From NCBI RefSeq assembly GCF_020731285.1, contig NZ_JAJFOW010000006.1:1-64000 (forward strand): a stretch of 64,000 bases of DNA, read 5' to 3'. This DNA is from Cohnella baijiui. Lineage in GTDB: Bacteria > Bacillota > Bacilli > Paenibacillales > Paenibacillaceae. Of this stretch, positions 61,072-64,000 are shown one piece after another. The stretch's first letter is position 1, and every line of letters begins with the position of its first letter. The notes beneath the pieces were generated by a model. That model was not told the origin of the DNA and did not search any database. It worked only from the letters and a program-made list of their open reading frames with translations. The position numbers were made by a program, and so were the translations under genes.

Positions 61072-61110
61072 AACAGTCCCTCCCCGGACCGGGGAAGGGA
61101 CTGTTTTTTA
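61072..61110 (+). terminator. Terminator of uspA
   Basis: ACAGTCCC / GGGACTGT stem with an inner CCCCGG/CCGGGG part, followed by TTTTTT. Confidence 0.85.
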
Positions 61111-61156
61111 TGAAGACGGGGCTAGCCCGACCTCGCGGCGCCAACAAGCCTCTACA

Positions 61157-61459
61157 TTAGAGCGAGAGCGCCGCTCTCGCCGCTTGAACAAGCTGATCGA
61201 ACAAAGCGTCGTTCTCGTCGAGCTCGTCGTCGACCGCTTCGATCTCGTCGTCATCCCCGGATTCGGAAGCGAACAGCAGCGAATAGCTCCATTCCTTGCC
61301 CTTCTTGCTCTGCAGTACGATTTCGTAGGGCACTCTATGACCTTCCGCCTCGAACTGAACGCGCCCGACGTAGCCTTCTTCCTCGTCGCGGCGCATTTCG
61401 GCATGCAAAATACGCAGCTGCAATCCGAACGCCTCCCACACACCAAAGTAGATCTCCAT
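61157..61459 (-). CDS. Small acidic protein of unknown function
   Basis: Up to 100 aa: a beta-rich first part (GYVGRVQFEAEGHRVPYEIV), then WSYSLLFASESGDDDEIEAV and an acidic tail. Not recognised. The start is ambiguous: ATG 61459 has no ribosome site, whereas TTG 61423 lies 8 nt after GGGAGG, giving 88 aa. It converges on uspA. Confidence 0.65.
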   Translation of the reverse strand: MEIYFGVWEAFGLQLRILHAEMRRDEEEGYVGRVQFEAEGHRVPYEIVLQSKKGKEWSYSLLFASESGDDDEIEAVDDELDENDALFDQLVQAARAALSL

Positions 61460-61662
61460 CTTAGCAGATTTAGACGGCCCAGATCAAAGCGTCCAGAAGC
61501 GCTTGCGCTTGTCCAGCCCCGAAAAATGAATATTTTCTTATCTGTTTTTCATTTTCACGCCTTTTTGCGCGGCTCCCAAGCAACCGCTTGCTTAATGGGA
61601 AATGGAGGGGAAAAAGGATCTGATATAGTGGTCTCATTCCCAAATCGTTAGGAGGAAACAAC

Positions 61663-62151
61663 ATGATGAACAACATGCGCATCTTCAAAACGATTACCGC
61701 CGCGGCGATCGCTTTGACCCTCCTCTTCGGAGGCGTAGCCGCGTTTGCGCCGACGCAGAAAGCCAGCGCGGCGTCGGCTTCCACCAGCTCCAAAGCTTCT
61801 CGAATCATCGCCCTGGGCAAAAAGTACATGGGCGTCAAATATGATTTCGGTGCGAAGACGGGCAACACCAAAACGTTCGATTGCTCTTCCTTTACCCAGT
61901 ACCTGTACGGCAAATACGGCGTTAAGCTCCCTCGCACCTCCAATGCGCAATCCAAAGTCGGTAAGTTTGTCTCCTACAAAAACCTGAAGCCGGGCGACCT
62001 CGTCTTCTTCTATTCCCCGGTGCATCATGTCGCCATCTACATTGGCAACGGCAAAATTATGCACACGTACGGCAAGCCGGGCGTCACGATCTCGAACCTG
62101 AAATCCGGATGGTGGAAAGATCATTACAAGACGGCCAGACGCGTTTTGTAA
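61663..62151 (+). CDS. Secreted NlpC/P60 cell-wall hydrolase
   Basis: 162 aa. Signal peptide (AAIALTLLFGGVAAFAPTQK; cleavage near residue 35) and an NlpC/P60 peptidase: catalytic Cys in FDCSSFTQYLYGKYG, His in PVHHVAIYIGNG, third residue in MHTYGKPG. Cleaves D-glutamyl-diaminopimelate bonds in peptidoglycan. Start ATG 61663 or 61666 after AGGAGG. Confidence 0.9.
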   Translation: MMNNMRIFKTITAAAIALTLLFGGVAAFAPTQKASAASASTSSKASRIIALGKKYMGVKYDFGAKTGNTKTFDCSSFTQYLYGKYGVKLPRTSNAQSKVGKFVSYKNLKPGDLVFFYSPVHHVAIYIGNGKIMHTYGKPGVTISNLKSGWWKDHYKTARRVL

Positions 62152-62184
62152 CGTTTAGCTCTAATCGCTTTCTAATCACCAGTT

Positions 62185-62208
62185 AAAGCCGCTCTATTCG
62201 AGCGGCTT
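62185..62208. terminator. Bidirectional terminator between NlpC/P60 and gerC
   Basis: AAAGCCGCTC / GAGCGGCTTT stem with 5-nt loop; T-runs on both sides. The gerC stop codon lies in it. Confidence 0.85.
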
Positions 62209-63360
62209 TTTCGTCCATTGTTTATGCTGTTCCCGAAGCTTGAGCTTGCCGGTGTGCACCAATTTCACCTTGACGCGCAGCTCGAACGGGAGCCGCTCGA
62301 ACGCGACACGCTGCGCCCGCAGCTTGCGCCATTCGGTCAGATGCCAGCGATAGACGGCCTCTTCGGCGTTGAACATATCGATTCCTCTCGCGCGTCCGAG
62401 CGCGATCGCTTCCTCCAGATCCTTCCGGATCGATCGCTCCGCCTCCCGGATCAATTCCTCGTCGGTTGTTTGCTTCAACATCTCGTGCACATACGCGTTT
62501 ACCGTCAAACGAAGATGAAAAGCGGGCTTCCCGCCGCGGGGGGCGTAGCGCAGCTTGAACGTGTTTTTTTTGACGACGAGCACGGCGAGCACCTCCGAGT
62601 TCCCGCTAACCTTCAGAAACGTACGGGAAGCGTCGGAGCGAACCCAACGCATGCCTCTCATCTGTTCGTTCGACAGGTATCCTTTGTCCATTCCTCTTTC
62701 TACGGCAAACGCGCCGTCGTACATCAGAAATCGCGGATGCTGATCACCCTGGATCCAGCTCCGGTCGTTGATCCTCAGGTTCGGCAGCAGCGTCGTGCTC
62801 GCCTCCGAGTGATACTCCCTCACGAAAGCCTGCAGACTCATCGGGGCAACATACGGCTTGCCCGGCCCCCGCGTCACCGGCTGGTATAGAAAGCTGTACA
62901 GCGGAGATTCGAACAAGCGGTCGGACGAGAGGATCTTCTCCGGATTCTCCGTCGTGCCGATCAAATTGATGTTGTAGCGAACGGCGCGGCTGCGGTTGAT
63001 ACCATCCAGCACCTCGTCCATATGCCCGAGCGTCCGTTCGGTCACGATGATCGTCATGAGGTGATCGAGCGTAGGCGCAAGCTGCGAGCTGCGATACATT
63101 TCGTTTAGCGCCAGATGCACGGTCGGACCTTGGCCACTCCCGATGAACGTCTTCATCCGCGAGCCCCCGGCGCCTTCCATTTTCGCGACGTCGGCCATGT
63201 TGATCAGGGCGGCTTGGACGGTATAGCGCTTGTTCGCCGCGTCGTAGTCGACGCCCATGCTCGTGAAATAGTTGCTCTCCTGAATCGGCGTCACGTCCCA
63301 GCAGGCGGCGAGCAGCGCGCAGGCGACGAGCGGCAGTAGCAGCTTCATCGTCGTCGGCAT
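62194..63360 (-). CDS. gerC: Ger(x)C family spore germination lipoprotein
   Basis: 388-aa spore germinant receptor C subunit. Signal and lipobox LPLVACALLAACWD (Cys at about residue 20); VTPIQESNYFTSMGVDYDAA, then MYRSSQLAPTLDHLMTIIVT; C-terminal GRARGIDMFNAEEAVYRWHL. It is anchored to the inner spore membrane and works with GerA and GerB subunits. The start at 63360 has GGTGAAG upstream. 6 nt after the gerA stop. Confidence 0.92.
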   Translation of the reverse strand: MPTTMKLLLPLVACALLAACWDVTPIQESNYFTSMGVDYDAANKRYTVQAALINMADVAKMEGAGGSRMKTFIGSGQGPTVHLALNEMYRSSQLAPTLDHLMTIIVTERTLGHMDEVLDGINRSRAVRYNINLIGTTENPEKILSSDRLFESPLYSFLYQPVTRGPGKPYVAPMSLQAFVREYHSEASTTLLPNLRINDRSWIQGDQHPRFLMYDGAFAVERGMDKGYLSNEQMRGMRWVRSDASRTFLKVSGNSEVLAVLVVKKNTFKLRYAPRGGKPAFHLRLTVNAYVHEMLKQTTDEELIREAERSIRKDLEEAIALGRARGIDMFNAEEAVYRWHLTEWRKLRAQRVAFERLPFELRVKVKLVHTGKLKLREQHKQWTKKPLE

Positions 63361-63366
63361 CGGGCT

Positions 63367-64000
63367 TCACCGCCGTTCAGGGGACTTAGGCCGCGGCCCG
63401 AGCGGGTTGTGCAAATATTTGGTTGGAAACCGAACAAACGCATACCAGAACGACTTCCACCGGATCGGCGCGAGCGGCGCCAGATAGGGCACGCCAAACG
63501 AGCTGAGCGATGCCAGGTACAGCAGAATGGCGAACATGCTGACGAAAAAACCGAACATCCCGAGAAAGGAGCTGGCGATGACGACTCCGATCCTCATCAA
63601 GCTGACCGAGCCGAGCAGCGTCTGGTTTACGAGCGTAAAGGACGTGATGTTCGTAATCGCCGAGACGACGAGCATCGTCGGGGACGTTAAGCCCGCGCGG
63701 ATCGCGGCGTCGCCGACGATGATCCCGCCCACGACCGCCACCGTCTGTCCGACGGCTTGTGGCAGGCGCAAGCCCGCCTCGCGGAACAGCTCGAACATGC
63801 CGAGCATGAAGAACATCTCCATCGTCGTCGACATGGGGAGCCCCGTGCGGGACATGACGATCGTCGACAGGAGCGGAAACGGAAACTGGTCGATGCTGAA
63901 CGCGGACAGCGCGACCCAAAAGCCGGGCAGGGCCAGCGTCGTCACAAGGCCAAGCAGCCGGAGAATCCGCTCCACGGTCACGTAATAATACGAGTTGTGG
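63367..64000 (-). CDS. gerA: Spore germination receptor subunit A, C-terminal part (runs off window)
   Basis: The C-terminal ~210 aa of a GerA/KA-type membrane subunit. It begins beyond 64000 (frame open to the edge: HNSYYYVTVERILRLL). Features: LPMSTTMEMFFMLGMFELFR, EAGLRLPQAVGQTVAVVGGI, IVGDAAIRAGLTSPTMLVVS and QTLLGSVSLMRIGVVIASSF. Together with GerC it recognises nutrients that trigger spore germination. Confidence 0.93.
   Translation of the reverse strand, partial: HNSYYYVTVERILRLLGLVTTLALPGFWVALSAFSIDQFPFPLLSTIVMSRTGLPMSTTMEMFFMLGMFELFREAGLRLPQAVGQTVAVVGGIIVGDAAIRAGLTSPTMLVVSAITNITSFTLVNQTLLGSVSLMRIGVVIASSFLGMFGFFVSMFAILLYLASLSSFGVPYLAPLAPIRWKSFWYAFVRFPTKYLHNPLGPRPKSPERR

Noticed and set aside
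58340..61147. 935-codon version of HelD
   Set aside because: The extra N-terminal 240 codons are antisense to the universal stress gene; TTG 60424 with AAGGGAGGG fits the family start.

Overview
The window looks like a chromosome segment of an endospore-forming member of the Paenibacillaceae (Paenibacillus or Cohnella type). Evidence: strong AGGAGG-type ribosome sites, a CcpN/YqfL/GlpX gluconeogenesis block, XerS, HelD, spore germination receptor genes (GerA and GerC) at the right edge, and a GerP/Hsp20 spore-type cluster. Assignment is by protein recognition only; no rRNA or tRNA gene is visible. By eye, base composition changes near 17-19 kb: the left part is AT-richer and full of resistance genes, relics and repeats, while the rest is GC-rich with mostly core-type genes.

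Left accessory region (1-19 kb). An ECF sigma factor sits between relics of VOC and SRPBCC genes (159-2141). A MerR regulator and an aldo/keto reductase (3141-4551) are bracketed by two copies of a palindromic repeat, next to a tyrosine-recombinase relic. An arsenic island follows (5027-12705): an ArsN-like acetyltransferase; a leftward arsR-arsB-arsC-arsI-phosphatase operon, whose phosphatase has two compensating frameshifts; an arsC relic; and rightward genes for a MarR regulator, an ArsO-like monooxygenase, a CCxxCC mini-protein, a second ArsR, a HesB-like protein and ArsM. Four similar palindromes precede the rightward units. A two-gene pair of unassigned proteins (13203-15109) then lies beside a candidate small RNA. 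Next come a deacylase, an AraC-type protein with a VOC-like tail, a truncated hydrolase, an M23-type protein and a TetR.

Middle (19-46 kb). A second TetR, a thiamine-binding-type protein, a toroid protein, XerS, a phosphotransferase, a GH18-like secreted protein, an acetyltransferase, an HD phosphohydrolase and GluQ-RS lead to an ABC exporter/two-component operon. A LuxR-type protein, a hybrid kinase and an OmpR-type regulator follow. GlpX, YqfL and CcpN form a gluconeogenic control block. An MFS exporter, a PAP2 protein and a lipoprotein come before the L-fucose operon (fucI, fucA, sugar kinase) and its divergent LacI regulator.

Right (46-64 kb). Seven leftward genes (46633-49735) form the most interesting unit: two Hsp20 proteins, three or four GerPA/PF-type proteins (one with two modules), a GerPC-like protein and a zinc-ribbon protein. 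Beyond it are TmrB, a six-unit ~80-bp tandem repeat, several gene relics, a LysR-M20-sarcosine oxidase operon, a PAP2 phosphatase, a metallophosphoesterase, HelD, a UspA protein, an NlpC/P60 hydrolase, and gerC with the 3' part of gerA running off the edge.
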